Shown: positions 39,026 through 47,561, counted from the stretch's first letter. The stretch is 47,710 bases of DNA from Bacteroidota bacterium (GCA_016868915.1 VGFL01000006.1:1-47710); one strand, 5' to 3'. The notes: generated by a model from the letters alone, not told the origin. Made by a program: numbers and translations.

Positions 39026-39418
39026 CTAAAATGGTAAATCATCAGTTTCCTCGTTTGTTGAGAGTAACGCATCAACTTGGTTTGATGAAGGGGCATCGCT
39101 TAAATCCATATTTGACGGTCCACCCGTTGGAATTCCTTGACCAACTTTTTCAATTCGCCATGCATCCAACGAATTGAAGAACTTTACTTCACCCTGAGGA
39201 CTAGTCCATTCTCTCCCACGTAAATTAAATGAAACTTCCACTTGCTCCCCCACGTTTATTCCGTCTAAAAGAGCACAACGATCTTGTACTGCTTGAAATA
39301 AAATATCTTGTGGATATTGACTTAAATTTTCTGTTAAGACAAATTCTCTTTTTGAAAATTTTTCTGAAACTTGAACCGTTGGGTTCATTACCTTAATTGT
39401 ACCTGTAATTTTATACAT
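39026..39418 (-). CDS. DUF3127 domain protein
   Basis: The 130-aa protein matches DUF3127, a small OB-fold-like domain of Bacteroidota: 'YKITGTIKVMNPTVQVSEKFSKREFVL', read as ITGTIKVM then FSKREFVL, 'VGEQVEVSFNLRGREW' and 'FFNSLDAWRIEKV'. The tail is low-complexity and ends in acidic 'EETDDLPF', recalling the C-terminal tip of single-stranded DNA-binding proteins. A nucleic-acid role is plausible but unproven. It lies 11 nt after the flavin reductase gene. Confidence 0.8.
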   Translation of the reverse strand: MYKITGTIKVMNPTVQVSEKFSKREFVLTENLSQYPQDILFQAVQDRCALLDGINVGEQVEVSFNLRGREWTSPQGEVKFFNSLDAWRIEKVGQGIPTGGPSNMDLSDAPSSNQVDALLSTNEETDDLPF

Positions 39419-39429
39419 AAATTTTTAAT

Positions 39430-40326
39430 TTAACCATTATTAAACGCCAAGAGTGATAACCATGCCTCTTGAATTTTATTCTCTTTTAACAAACGAGAAG
39501 CTCGATTGTGTAATTCGAATTCAAGTTTTTGCGCATCATCTTCTAAAGATAGAAATAAATCACTTAATTCAAGTAATTTATATTCATTCACATCTGTTTC
39601 ATTGGGCAACTCCTCAATACCAGCAAGCTGGCCTAATTCATTTTTAGTAAATACTTTTGATGATAGAATATCTGAGGGCAACTGATCAAATCCAATGCCA
39701 CACGAAGTTATCGGTTTTTTAACCTCAAACATAGAATGTTTTTGTGCCCTACAATACCAATCACCTCCCATGCGTGAGACCAAATCAATTTTATGCTGAT
39801 CGATCATTCCATTTTCGTCTAAAATATTTTCATCAATATGAATTCTTGTGACCTCACAGATGATTAAATTGCCTGCTCCTCCCTCTGTTCCAAGCTCTAC
39901 AACTTGGTTTACCTTACATTCAAATTGTACAGGGGACTCAGCAACACGAGCAGGTTTGATTGTTTCAGATTTGATTGGTGTGAATCCAGATTTGACAAAT
40001 TCATCAATATCTGAAGTATAAGGAGAACTCGCCAAACTCATTTGTTGAACAATCTCATAATTCACCACGTTAATCACGACTTCGGGAACCACTTTTACGT
40101 TATTATACGTGTCTTTTGTTGTATTTAACCTACCCGAGCGAGCAGGAGAAAAAATCAAGATAGGTGGATTCGCGCTAAACACATTAAAAAAACTGAACGG
40201 AGCAAGATTTGGCCTTCCTCCCGCGTCAACAGTTGAAGCAAACGCAATGGGCCTTGGACCAATTGCACCAAGTAAATACTGATGAACCTTTTGAACCGTA
40301 AGTTCTTTGGGATTCAATGAAATCAT
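39430..40326 (-). CDS. Flavin reductase family protein
   Basis: The 298-aa protein has an FMN-binding split-barrel fold: 'LLGAIGPRPIAFASTVDAGG', 'NLAPFSFFNVFSANPPILIFSP', 'NVVNYEIVQQMSLAS' and 'GNLIICEVTRIHID'. Members bind FMN and reduce flavins or act as oxidoreductases; the partner is unknown. The last 80 residues form an extra helical tail not needed for the barrel. It heads a unit with the DUF3127 and T9SS genes. Confidence 0.88.
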   Translation of the reverse strand: MISLNPKELTVQKVHQYLLGAIGPRPIAFASTVDAGGRPNLAPFSFFNVFSANPPILIFSPARSGRLNTTKDTYNNVKVVPEVVINVVNYEIVQQMSLASSPYTSDIDEFVKSGFTPIKSETIKPARVAESPVQFECKVNQVVELGTEGGAGNLIICEVTRIHIDENILDENGMIDQHKIDLVSRMGGDWYCRAQKHSMFEVKKPITSCGIGFDQLPSDILSSKVFTKNELGQLAGIEELPNETDVNEYKLLELSDLFLSLEDDAQKLEFELHNRASRLLKENKIQEAWLSLLAFNNG

Positions 40327-40410
40327 TCAATCATTTTTTCTTACAAAAATAGTGAGAATATCCGTTTCGACACTTGTTGAAAGGAATAGTTATTCACAGA
40401 AGAAAAGCAA

Positions 40411-40857
40411 TCAACTTCGCTTTTTTGCAAAAAAATTTTTCAATAATGATGCGGATTCATGGGATAGGAGCCCATTTGTGACTAATGTTTTTGGATGGTA
40501 AATTGGTTCAGATATTCTACCAGCCCCCCTTTTCTCATCACGTGTAGCAAAAACAACTTTATCAATTTGAGCCCAATAGAGGGCCCCAGCGCACATCACG
40601 CATGGTTCCAATGTGACATAGAGGGTACATCCTGAAAGATATTTTGCTCCTAAAAATTCTGCGGCTGCAGTTATTGCTTGAATTTCAGCATGTGCTGTTA
40701 CATCATTCAATTTTTGTGTAAGGTTGTGTGCTCGGGCAATTATTTTATTGTTTGCAACGACAACAGCACCAACAGGAACCTCATCTAAATCGTATGCCTT
40801 GCGAGCCTCTAAAAGGGCTTGTCGCATGAAGTATTCGTCGTTGTATGGAGAAAGCAT
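40411..40857 (-). CDS. tadA: tRNA adenosine(34) deaminase TadA
   Basis: The 148-aa deaminase converts A34 to inosine in tRNA-Arg(ACG). Zinc and catalytic residues are in 'AHAEIQAI' (His, Glu) and 'PCVMCAGAL' (two Cys). N-terminal 'FMRQALLEARKAYDLDEVPVGAVVV' shows the usual start. It is divergent from the 68-aa lipoprotein gene. Confidence 0.93.
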   Translation of the reverse strand: MLSPYNDEYFMRQALLEARKAYDLDEVPVGAVVVANNKIIARAHNLTQKLNDVTAHAEIQAITAAAEFLGAKYLSGCTLYVTLEPCVMCAGALYWAQIDKVVFATRDEKRGAGRISEPIYHPKTLVTNGLLSHESASLLKNFFAKKRS

Positions 40858-40909
40858 AAATGAAATATAAAAGTATTTATTTTGAATAATTTAATTGCTA
40901 AAATTAATG

Positions 40910-40917
40910 TATCTTTG
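40910..40917 (+). promoter_or_regulatory. -7 box for the 68-aa lipoprotein gene
   Basis: TATCTTTG matches TAnnTTTG exactly, 21 nt before the ATG at 40939. A TTG at 40882-40884 would give a 25-nt spacer, slightly longer than usual. Confidence 0.5.
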
Positions 40918-40938
40918 AATATCTTAATTAAAAACCTT

Positions 40939-41145
40939 ATGAAAAAAATTATGCTATTTGGTGTATTGGGTCTTTTGACTCTTGCATCATGTAAAAAAGA
41001 TTGGACATGCAAATGTACTGAATCAGTAGGAGGAAATTCCTCTTCCGTTATAATCGAAGACATGACACGAGCTGATGCGAAAGCAGAATGCGATGAAGGA
41101 GATGCTAGTGCGTTAGGAATAACTGTTGATTGTGAACTACAATAA
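40939..41145 (+). CDS. Tiny Cys-rich lipoprotein
   Basis: The 68-aa protein has a lipoprotein signal (MKKIMLFGVLGLLTLASC) and a mature part of 51 residues with 'DWTCKCTE', 'AKAECDEGD' and 'TVDCELQ'. The four Cys beyond the lipid-bearing one could form two disulfides. The ATG at 40939 is preferred over an in-frame TTG at 40882, which lies upstream of the -7 box. A strong terminator follows, then a membrane thioredoxin-like gene. Function is unknown. Confidence 0.75.
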   Translation: MKKIMLFGVLGLLTLASCKKDWTCKCTESVGGNSSSVIIEDMTRADAKAECDEGDASALGITVDCELQ

Positions 41146-41153
41146 AAAACTCA

Positions 41154-41174
41154 GGGGCTTCGGCCCCTTTTTTT
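41154..41174 (+). terminator. Strong intrinsic terminator touching the next start codon
   Basis: GGGGC-TTCG-GCCCC (41154-41167, a stable UUCG tetraloop) is followed by seven T (41168-41174). The T-run ends exactly at the ATG of the next gene (41175). Confidence 0.9.
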
Positions 41175-41780
41175 ATGAATCAAATTGATTACTTTTTTCT
41201 AGATCTTGGATTTAGTTGGTTATTAGCTAAAGTTACTCCATATCTATTTTGCATTTTTTTAGGAATAGGTGCGCTTTACTTTCTCAGAAAATTAGATATA
41301 AAAAAAAAATGGCTTAAAATCGTTTTCCTCTTTACTGTATGTATAGCTCCGTTCCTCCTTTATTTCTCATTCTTCCCGATCTACGAAGGTGATTTCATAG
41401 ACAGTGGTATAAAATCCAATAGTTCTCTTGATTTTCCTTCAAAAAAATCACTAACGGTCGTTGTCCTACCAAACTGCCCGTATTGCTACCAATCAATCGT
41501 TTTAATGAAAAAGATAAAAGAACGCAACCCATCAATTTCAATTAACTATTGGGTTTCATCACGCGACTCACTGTCGGTAAAATCTGGAATTCTAAAAGTT
41601 ATTCCTTCTCAATTTACTGTTGTTCGGAGATCTGACCATGAAAATATAAGTGAGCTGGTAAAGGCAAGCTACCCTTGTTTTATTATTTCAAATAAAGGTA
41701 AGGCCCTAAAACAGTGGGACAATAATCAAATTGGTGTTTCTGCACTTGATGAAATTGAAAAATTTTTCAAAAGAAATTAA
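41175..41780 (+). CDS. Membrane-anchored thioredoxin-like protein (CPYC)
   Basis: The 201-aa protein has two hydrophobic segments (residues of about 18-37 and 47-66) and a C-terminal thioredoxin-like domain with redox motif CPYC (C101, C104) and the cis-Pro region 'KASYPCFII'. The order strand-CxxC-helix-cis-Pro is visible but the family is divergent. It may handle disulfides outside the cytoplasm. The Cys-rich lipoprotein just upstream is a possible partner (inference). No promoter is visible in the 29 nt before it. Confidence 0.72.
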   Translation: MNQIDYFFLDLGFSWLLAKVTPYLFCIFLGIGALYFLRKLDIKKKWLKIVFLFTVCIAPFLLYFSFFPIYEGDFIDSGIKSNSSLDFPSKKSLTVVVLPNCPYCYQSIVLMKKIKERNPSISINYWVSSRDSLSVKSGILKVIPSQFTVVRRSDHENISELVKASYPCFIISNKGKALKQWDNNQIGVSALDEIEKFFKRN

Positions 41781-41796
41781 TGCAATTTAATGGCAA

Positions 41797-42162
41797 TTAT
41801 CTTTTCATCGCTTGTAATACTCTTCGTTGTTTTTTGGTCGGTTTTCCATTTCCAAAATGCCGATATTCTCTCTGTGCGTTAAGATATTCTTGAAATTTAA
41901 TTTTTTCATTTTCTGAGGTTAGATCTTCAATGAATTCACTAACCAATTTTGGGCCCAATCTCCGATCAGGAATTTTAATGACTTTATACGTGAAAACAGC
42001 ATTATTTCTTTTCACGAGGACCGAATCATTTTCTCTGACTTCCTTTGAAGGTTTTACCTCTACTCCATTTAATCGAATTCGACCATTCGCAATGGCATCA
42101 ACCGCATCTTTTCGGGTCTTGGAAAGGCGGGTGAGCCAAATAAATTTATCAAAACGAGTCAT
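41797..42162 (-). CDS. S4-domain RNA-binding protein (Hsp15-like)
   Basis: The 121-aa basic protein opens with an S4 domain ('RFDKFIWLTRLSKTRKDAVDAI', read as RFDKFIWLTRLSKTR, then 'GRIRLNGVEVKPSKEV') and ends in a basic tail ('GKPTKKQRRVLQAMKR'). Hsp15-type proteins bind stalled 50S subunits carrying peptidyl-tRNA, and this is the likely role. A possible -7 box (TAGTTTTG, 42194-42201, minus strand) lies 31 nt upstream. Confidence 0.88.
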   Translation of the reverse strand: MTRFDKFIWLTRLSKTRKDAVDAIANGRIRLNGVEVKPSKEVRENDSVLVKRNNAVFTYKVIKIPDRRLGPKLVSEFIEDLTSENEKIKFQEYLNAQREYRHFGNGKPTKKQRRVLQAMKR

Positions 42163-42202
42163 GCGGAAAGGATTATTTATGCGCTCTTGTTCACAAAACT
42201 AC

Positions 42203-43492
42203 TTATTTGATTACTAGTTCTTTAATTCCAGCGACTAATTCATCAAGATCTTCTAAGGAAGTATAAACATTTGGGGTGACACGGATACCATTGACATTTT
42301 CATACTCAATTGCCACCGTATGAACTTTTCGATTTTTAAAGAGGGCTGCCTCAATTTCGGAGCCTTTCATTCCTTCAATTCCAATATTTGCAATAGCGCA
42401 AGAATATTTTTTTTCTAGCGGAGAATAAAATTCAATTCCAGGTAAATTTTTAACCTTGTCTGTCCAATATTTTTTTAGAAAAAACAATCGATTTTCTTTG
42501 CGCTCTGAACCAATTGCATTGTGAAAGTCAATTGCGCTACCGATAGCCATTTCAGAAGCGAACGAGCGGGTACCAAGTGTTTCGAATTTACGAATATTAT
42601 CTCCATCGGGTTGGTCATTGGAAAGGAGAGCCCAAACTTTTTTAATTTTATCTTTTTTGATGTACATTAGTCCGCTTCCAAACGGTGCACACATCCATTT
42701 ATGTAAACTCGTCCCGTAATAATCACACCCTAATTCTGGGATAAGATATTCAGTATGTGCAAAACTATGTGCACCGTCTACAATTACTTCTGCACCTATT
42801 TTATGGGCCAAATCAGCTATCCTTTTCATTACTTCCGTAGGAATTATTTGCCCAGTCCAATTAATTAGATGAGTGAGATATACAATTTTGGTTTTCGCTG
42901 TTATCGCTGAAGCGTATGATTGATAAATAGAATCATCATTGGTAATTGGCATGTTTAACTCTACCCATTTCAATTGAATTTTATCACGTTTTTCACGTTG
43001 CTTCCATGCATTGCGCATATTTGGATAATCGTATTTACCCATTACAATCTCATCTCCCTCATTGAGGTCCAGTCCAAAAATAATTGTATTTAGTGCCTCG
43101 GTAGCATTTCTGTTAATACTTATTTCTTCGGGGTCTGTTCCACAAAATTTTGCTAATTTTCTTCTTAAAGGTTCTCGTCCTTCATCCAAACTTCTCCACA
43201 TATAATAGGTTGGGGCCTCATTACACCATTCATAATATTTAATGTGTGTATCCTGAACTTGCTTCGGTTGTGGACTAACTCCTCCGTTATTTAAATTAAT
43301 AATATTCGAGGAGGTGGTGAAGCAGGTTCTTACCCAAGCCCAAAATTCATCATCGTTCATATTATCTATGGATGAATAATCAATTGGAAAAACTTCATCT
43401 ATAGAGGTTGACCAAGAACTTGCCGTTGCGGTGATTAGGGCTCCACTAGCAAAAAGTGCGGACTGTTGGATAAACTTTCTTCTACTTGACAT
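42203..43492 (-). CDS. Tat-exported class V aminotransferase-fold PLP enzyme
   Basis: The 429-aa protein has a twin-arginine signal (SRRKFIQQSALFASGALITA) and an aminotransferase class V fold similar to isopenicillin N epimerase/cysteine desulfurase relatives. PLP contacts are visible: 'NRNATEALN', 'VDGAHSFAH' (D239) and the Schiff-base lysine in 'GTSLHKWMCAPFGSG' (K265). Export through Tat fits a protein that folds with its cofactor in the cytoplasm. Reaction unknown. The ATG at 43492 is used; an in-frame start at 43642 would add 50 residues that hide the Tat signal. Confidence 0.85.
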   Translation of the reverse strand: MSSRRKFIQQSALFASGALITATASSWSTSIDEVFPIDYSSIDNMNDDEFWAWVRTCFTTSSNIINLNNGGVSPQPKQVQDTHIKYYEWCNEAPTYYMWRSLDEGREPLRRKLAKFCGTDPEEISINRNATEALNTIIFGLDLNEGDEIVMGKYDYPNMRNAWKQREKRDKIQLKWVELNMPITNDDSIYQSYASAITAKTKIVYLTHLINWTGQIIPTEVMKRIADLAHKIGAEVIVDGAHSFAHTEYLIPELGCDYYGTSLHKWMCAPFGSGLMYIKKDKIKKVWALLSNDQPDGDNIRKFETLGTRSFASEMAIGSAIDFHNAIGSERKENRLFFLKKYWTDKVKNLPGIEFYSPLEKKYSCAIANIGIEGMKGSEIEAALFKNRKVHTVAIEYENVNGIRVTPNVYTSLEDLDELVAGIKELVIK

Positions 43493-43842
43493 ACATTTCT
43501 TTTTTGTGAAGATAGTTAATATTTGACATACACCATATTGCAGTAGTTTATTCCAAATTAATGTTGACCTCGCGGATAGCCAAGGTGGCGGGATAATCAA
43601 TAACCACCAAAAAGGAGACTTACCATTGGAATTGCAATGCAACGAGTATATTAAATTTGTATTCGACTTATCCCGGACAATATGAATTAAACAACTTTTT
43701 CTCTGATACTTTATTGATCAACGGAATTACTGTATTATCTTTAGCGAAAATGTCCACTAACTTGCAAGCCAAAAAACTCTCAATTCGTATTTGGCGAAAA
43801 TACTAAAGATGTGATTGGGAATTATATTTCCCACCCTATTCT
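43493..43842 (+). other. 350-bp intergenic region with a possible decayed open frame
   Basis: No convincing gene lies here. The plus-strand frame 43597-43806 is open for about 69 codons without an early ATG and is protein-like ('NLYSTYPGQYELNNFFSDTL', then 'LINGITVLSL'). It may be the 3' remnant of a lost gene. TATATTTC (43823-43830) is a one-mismatch -7 box 12 nt before the acyltransferase ATG. Confidence 0.3.
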
Positions 43843-44991
43843 ATGGTACCATTGAGGTTATTGACCATTTTGAGGAGTATACTAAATCATACCACTGTGA
43901 AAGTAAATTATCTTAAAGGACTTGATACGTTAAGGGCGATTGCTTCATTGATTGTTGTATGGTGCCATATAGAAGTCATTAAAAGAAGCCTATCAATTCC
44001 GAATCTGTACGATAAAAAAGCTATTTTTTTTCCGAGTGGGCATTATTCTGTTGTGCTTTTTTTTGTGTTAAGTGGTTTTTTGATAACGTATTTACTTGTC
44101 AGGGAAAAAGAGAAAACAGGAGTAATTTCTTTACGCAAATTTTACATGCGACGAATTCTTAGGATTTGGCCCCTTTACTATACAGTTATTCTGTTATCTT
44201 ATTTTTTAATAGATGCGAATTACACATCGCGGGCCATTGTATTATGCCTTAGTATTTTTCCAAATATCGCCACAGCCCTTGGCGAAGGGTGGCCCACAAG
44301 TCCTCAGATATGGTCAATTGGAGTTGAGGAACAGTTCTATCTTTTTTGGCCTTTAGTTTTGCTTTTACTACCAGAAAAAAAAGTGATAATTGGATTAATC
44401 CTATTTTTTATTGGTTATTCTATTTTTCCATATCTCTTTGGACTTATAAATTCTATAGTATTTCAAAATGAACACGTAGGAAAAATAATTTATAAATTCT
44501 TTTTTGATACAAAGTTTAATTGTATGGCTATTGGTTCATTAATGGGATACTCCTTTGCAAGAGGTAAAATTTGGACTAAAAAACTTGGTAATGATGTTTT
44601 AGTAATAATTTTAATTCTTCTTTCGTTTGGTTTGTGGTTTTTTCGATTTAAATTAAGCTATTTTACGGATGAAATTTTCGCCGTGCTCTTTAGTATGATG
44701 ATTGTTGGGATTGTAAGTTGTGAGAGGATTAATATTGAAAATAAATTACTGCGTTTTTTGGGTAAAGTTTCATACGGAATATATATGTATCATTGGATTG
44801 TTATTTTAATTGTATCAAAATATATAAAATACGACGACAATGATTTAGTGTATAATCTTAAATTATATTTGACCGTAATAGCTTCGACAATTTTAATCTC
44901 ATGGATTTCTTATAATACCTTGGAACGTTTTTTCTTGAATATAAAGAAACGATATGAAATAGAAAACAATAACACGCAACATACTACTTAA
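43843..44991 (+). CDS. Membrane O-acyltransferase (OafA/YrhL type)
   Basis: The 382-aa acyltransferase-3 family protein has about ten hydrophobic segments. Motifs: 'GLDTLRAIASLIVVWCH' (catalytic His region), 'FFVLSGFLITYLL', 'RKFYMRRILRIWPLYY' and 'WSIGVEEQFYLFWPL'. It should transfer acyl groups to extracellular polysaccharide or lipid-linked sugars. The acceptor is unknown and no polysaccharide genes flank it. Confidence 0.9.
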   Translation: MVPLRLLTILRSILNHTTVKVNYLKGLDTLRAIASLIVVWCHIEVIKRSLSIPNLYDKKAIFFPSGHYSVVLFFVLSGFLITYLLVREKEKTGVISLRKFYMRRILRIWPLYYTVILLSYFLIDANYTSRAIVLCLSIFPNIATALGEGWPTSPQIWSIGVEEQFYLFWPLVLLLLPEKKVIIGLILFFIGYSIFPYLFGLINSIVFQNEHVGKIIYKFFFDTKFNCMAIGSLMGYSFARGKIWTKKLGNDVLVIILILLSFGLWFFRFKLSYFTDEIFAVLFSMMIVGIVSCERINIENKLLRFLGKVSYGIYMYHWIVILIVSKYIKYDDNDLVYNLKLYLTVIASTILISWISYNTLERFFLNIKKRYEIENNNTQHTT

Positions 44992-45133
44992 ATAGTTGTG
45001 ATGACTTAAATATAATCTCGAATTTTTTTTCGATTAAACGTTTGAAAACCTTTAATAAAACCGACAAAATAAGTAACTTTTCATAGCATCACTTTGAACT
45101 TTCAATTGAAATGCAAGGGAACAAAAAAATTAA

Positions 45134-45141
45134 TACATTTG
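45134..45141 (+). promoter_or_regulatory. Possible -7 box upstream of the cyclase-dioxygenase gene
   Basis: TACATTTG is an exact TAnnTTTG match with a TTG at 45106-45108 (25-nt spacer). It lies about 109 nt before the ATG at 45251, giving a long leader compared with other genes here. The rest of the 259-nt gap shows no clear structure. Confidence 0.4.
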
Positions 45142-45250
45142 ATGAATGCAATCCAATTTGTCATTTGAGCAAAAGAAGTAGAAATCTAAATTATGATAAT
45201 ACATGGTGGTGTCAATTACCTGCTATTTTATTCTAGAATTATAAACTCGA

Positions 45251-47278
45251 ATGCCAAAAAAATTATCTAAATTAAGCACTGAATTTCCTCTACAGGAATA
45301 TGATTACATTTTTTGTGGTGTTGGCGCTTCAGCATCTTTGGTTCTCCTCCAACTTCATAATCATAATTTACTTGTAAATAAACATATTTTACTTATCGAT
45401 CCTGATAACAAAAGAAAAAAAGATAAAACATTTTGTTTTTGGGCCGAAGAAGAAGAGGCAATCTCAATTGATTTAAGAAATATTATTTCTCATAAGTGGC
45501 AAAACGTATGGTTGGCAGAGGGTAAAATTGAATCCCTTAAGCCACTGGAATACAATCATATTGCAAGTATTGATTTATACAATGAAGTTCATAATTTAAT
45601 AGAGCAATACGGTTGGGAAAAAATAACTGATTCTATCGATCAGATAAAAACTGACAAAATTTGCCCTTTTATAGAGATAAACGGAATCATATTTCGTGCA
45701 AAATATATTTTTGACTCTCGCCCACCTGACTATAGACCTTCTTTCATAAAAGACATTCATATTTTTCAAAGTTTCGTGGGGTGGTTAATCAAAACAGAAA
45801 CTCCCATAAGCAACCCCGATGCTTTTCGATTTATGGATTTTCAAATTGACCAACAGAATTCAACACAATTCATCTATGTTCTCCCATTTTCGGAAAATAC
45901 GGCCCTAGTTGAGGTGACGCGTTTTGGAGAACACATTATTGAGGAGGATACTTGTAAGAAAATACTTGAAGAATATATTGAAACTATATTTGGGAAATAT
46001 GCTATTCTAGATGTCGAAACTGGTTGTATTCCAATGAGTAATGCAGCAATAGATAAATCTAATTTGCCTGGAGTAATCTCTTTGGGTGCACGAAATTATC
46101 AAATCAAACCCAGCACGGGATATGCTTTTAAGAACATGTATTACCAGTCTCGTAAAATCGTTGAGGCGATTAAAAACAATCAAGCTCTTGATTTTGTGAA
46201 TAAATCAGATTTAGAGATAAAAAAGGGTCGTTTTGCATTCTATGACAATTTACTCCTTGATATTTTAAAAAATAATCCGAAAAAAGGTAAGCCAATTTTT
46301 GAGGCCCTACTTGCCAAAACTAAAATAAAATTAGTTTTAACTTTTTTAGATGAAAAAACAAATCTAAAACATGATATTTTTATTTTCAGTCAGTTGCCAT
46401 GGGCAATCTTTATCAAAACAATTTTAAAACGGTGGTTTCAAAAGAACTGGTTTCGCCCCTTAATGCTACTGCTCATTGCAATTATACTTTTGTTATTGGG
46501 AAATCATACAATGCCACAAAAATATGTTTCAAATGGACTTATTTTAGGGGGTATGATTTCTGTTGGAATTCCACATGGCGCCGTTGATCACTTGCTAGAA
46601 TCTGGAAGGTGGGACCGCAGAGTTACTCCACTTTTTATTGTAAAGTATCTATTTCTTGCGGCGTGTGTACTTCTCTTGTGGTTTGCGAATTCCTCTATTG
46701 CTCTTTCGTTTTTTCTAATTTATTCCTCTTGGCATTTCGGGCAGGCGGACGGAAAACGTTGGGGATTCTCTCGAGGTCTTTCTATGTTTTGGGGTTCATT
46801 TATATTATTTTTTATCCTTGGCACCCACATTCAGGAAACAAATCAAATACTTCAAATAATAGATACCTATAAATTGTCAATTGAATGCCCCCTTTGGTTA
46901 CTAGTCCCTTGGTTTGGTGTAGCTCTTTTTAAGAAGAACGTATCTTTTATCCTAACAATTATTTGGCTTCTGCTATCAGCATATCTCCCACTTATTATTT
47001 CTTTCAGTTTGTATTTTATCGGTCAACACAGCATTACAGGTTGGTATGACATAAAAAAATACCTGAATATGAGTAACAGGCTAATTTGGCTTCATTCTTT
47101 ACCATTTCATTCTGCCGCTTGGATATTTTTATCGCTATTTCTACTAAATTATACATCAACTAGCGCCATTCAAGAGTATGACTTATGGGCAGTATTTTTT
47201 ATATTCATTTCAAGTATTAGTTTCCCGCACGTGATATATATGAATTATGTGTATCCGACCAAAAAGAAAATGAAGTAA
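45251..47278 (+). CDS. Lycopene beta-cyclase fused to Brp/Blh-type beta-carotene dioxygenase
   Basis: The 675-aa protein joins two enzymes. Residues of about 15-385 are CrtY-type lycopene cyclase: FAD-loop-like 'CGVGASAS' (22-29), DSR (155-157), 'FVGWLIKT', MDF (195-197), 'VLPFSENTALVEVTRF' (E221) and 'KPSTGYAF' (286-293). Residues of about 400-670 have seven or eight membrane segments and the Brp/Blh motifs 'GIPHGAVDH' (H442), 'WHFGQAD' (H495), 'GQHSITG' (H593) and 'FPHVIYM' (H660). Together they would turn lycopene into beta-carotene and split it to retinal in the membrane. The second His of the usual HSxxH motif reads Gly (G597), so activity of the second half is not certain. No crtI, crtB or rhodopsin gene is in the window. 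Confidence 0.88.
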   Translation: MPKKLSKLSTEFPLQEYDYIFCGVGASASLVLLQLHNHNLLVNKHILLIDPDNKRKKDKTFCFWAEEEEAISIDLRNIISHKWQNVWLAEGKIESLKPLEYNHIASIDLYNEVHNLIEQYGWEKITDSIDQIKTDKICPFIEINGIIFRAKYIFDSRPPDYRPSFIKDIHIFQSFVGWLIKTETPISNPDAFRFMDFQIDQQNSTQFIYVLPFSENTALVEVTRFGEHIIEEDTCKKILEEYIETIFGKYAILDVETGCIPMSNAAIDKSNLPGVISLGARNYQIKPSTGYAFKNMYYQSRKIVEAIKNNQALDFVNKSDLEIKKGRFAFYDNLLLDILKNNPKKGKPIFEALLAKTKIKLVLTFLDEKTNLKHDIFIFSQLPWAIFIKTILKRWFQKNWFRPLMLLLIAIILLLLGNHTMPQKYVSNGLILGGMISVGIPHGAVDHLLESGRWDRRVTPLFIVKYLFLAACVLLLWFANSSIALSFFLIYSSWHFGQADGKRWGFSRGLSMFWGSFILFFILGTHIQETNQILQIIDTYKLSIECPLWLLVPWFGVALFKKNVSFILTIIWLLLSAYLPLIISFSLYFIGQHSITGWYDIKKYLNMSNRLIWLHSLPFHSAAWIFLSLFLLNYTSTSAIQEYDLWAVFFIFISSISFPHVIYMNYVYPTKKKMK

Positions 47279-47504
47279 TCAATAAATCCTCTTACGCGCA
47301 TTCGTAAAGATGTTTATCCCGAAAAAAATCCGCTGAAACCAAATTGTAAGATTCAATTTTATGGTATTCAGCAAGACAGAATTAAAGAGACTTCTTCAAA
47401 TAGATCGAACGACGTGCATATTAAAAGATATGTAAGGACGATTTGAATCTGTTAAATAATATGAATCAATCAGATTAAGGCACTTTAGGTCTGAGAACTT
47501 AAAC

Positions 47505-47542
47505 GGCAGTCGTAAAGTATTGAAAATTAATTAACGACTGCC
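47505..47542. terminator. Inverted repeat between convergent genes, possible terminator
   Basis: GGCAGTCGT (47505-47513) and ACGACTGCC (47534-47542) form a perfect 9-bp stem with a 20-nt AT-rich loop. It lies about 20 nt after the stop of the minus-strand T9SS gene and 226 nt after the plus-strand fusion gene. No strong T-run follows in either direction, so termination is only likely. Confidence 0.4.
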
Positions 47543-47561
47543 TAGTTAGAAAAATTGTTTC

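Noticed and set aside
43493-43642. 50-residue N-terminal extension of the PLP enzyme
   Set aside because: It would bury the twin-arginine signal, and its composition (Trp/Pro-rich, no domain) does not look coding.
45142-45168. Eight-codon leader peptide (ATG to TGA) before the cyclase-dioxygenase gene
   Set aside because: It begins directly after the putative -7 box, so it would lie at or before the transcription start, and no attenuator structure is visible.
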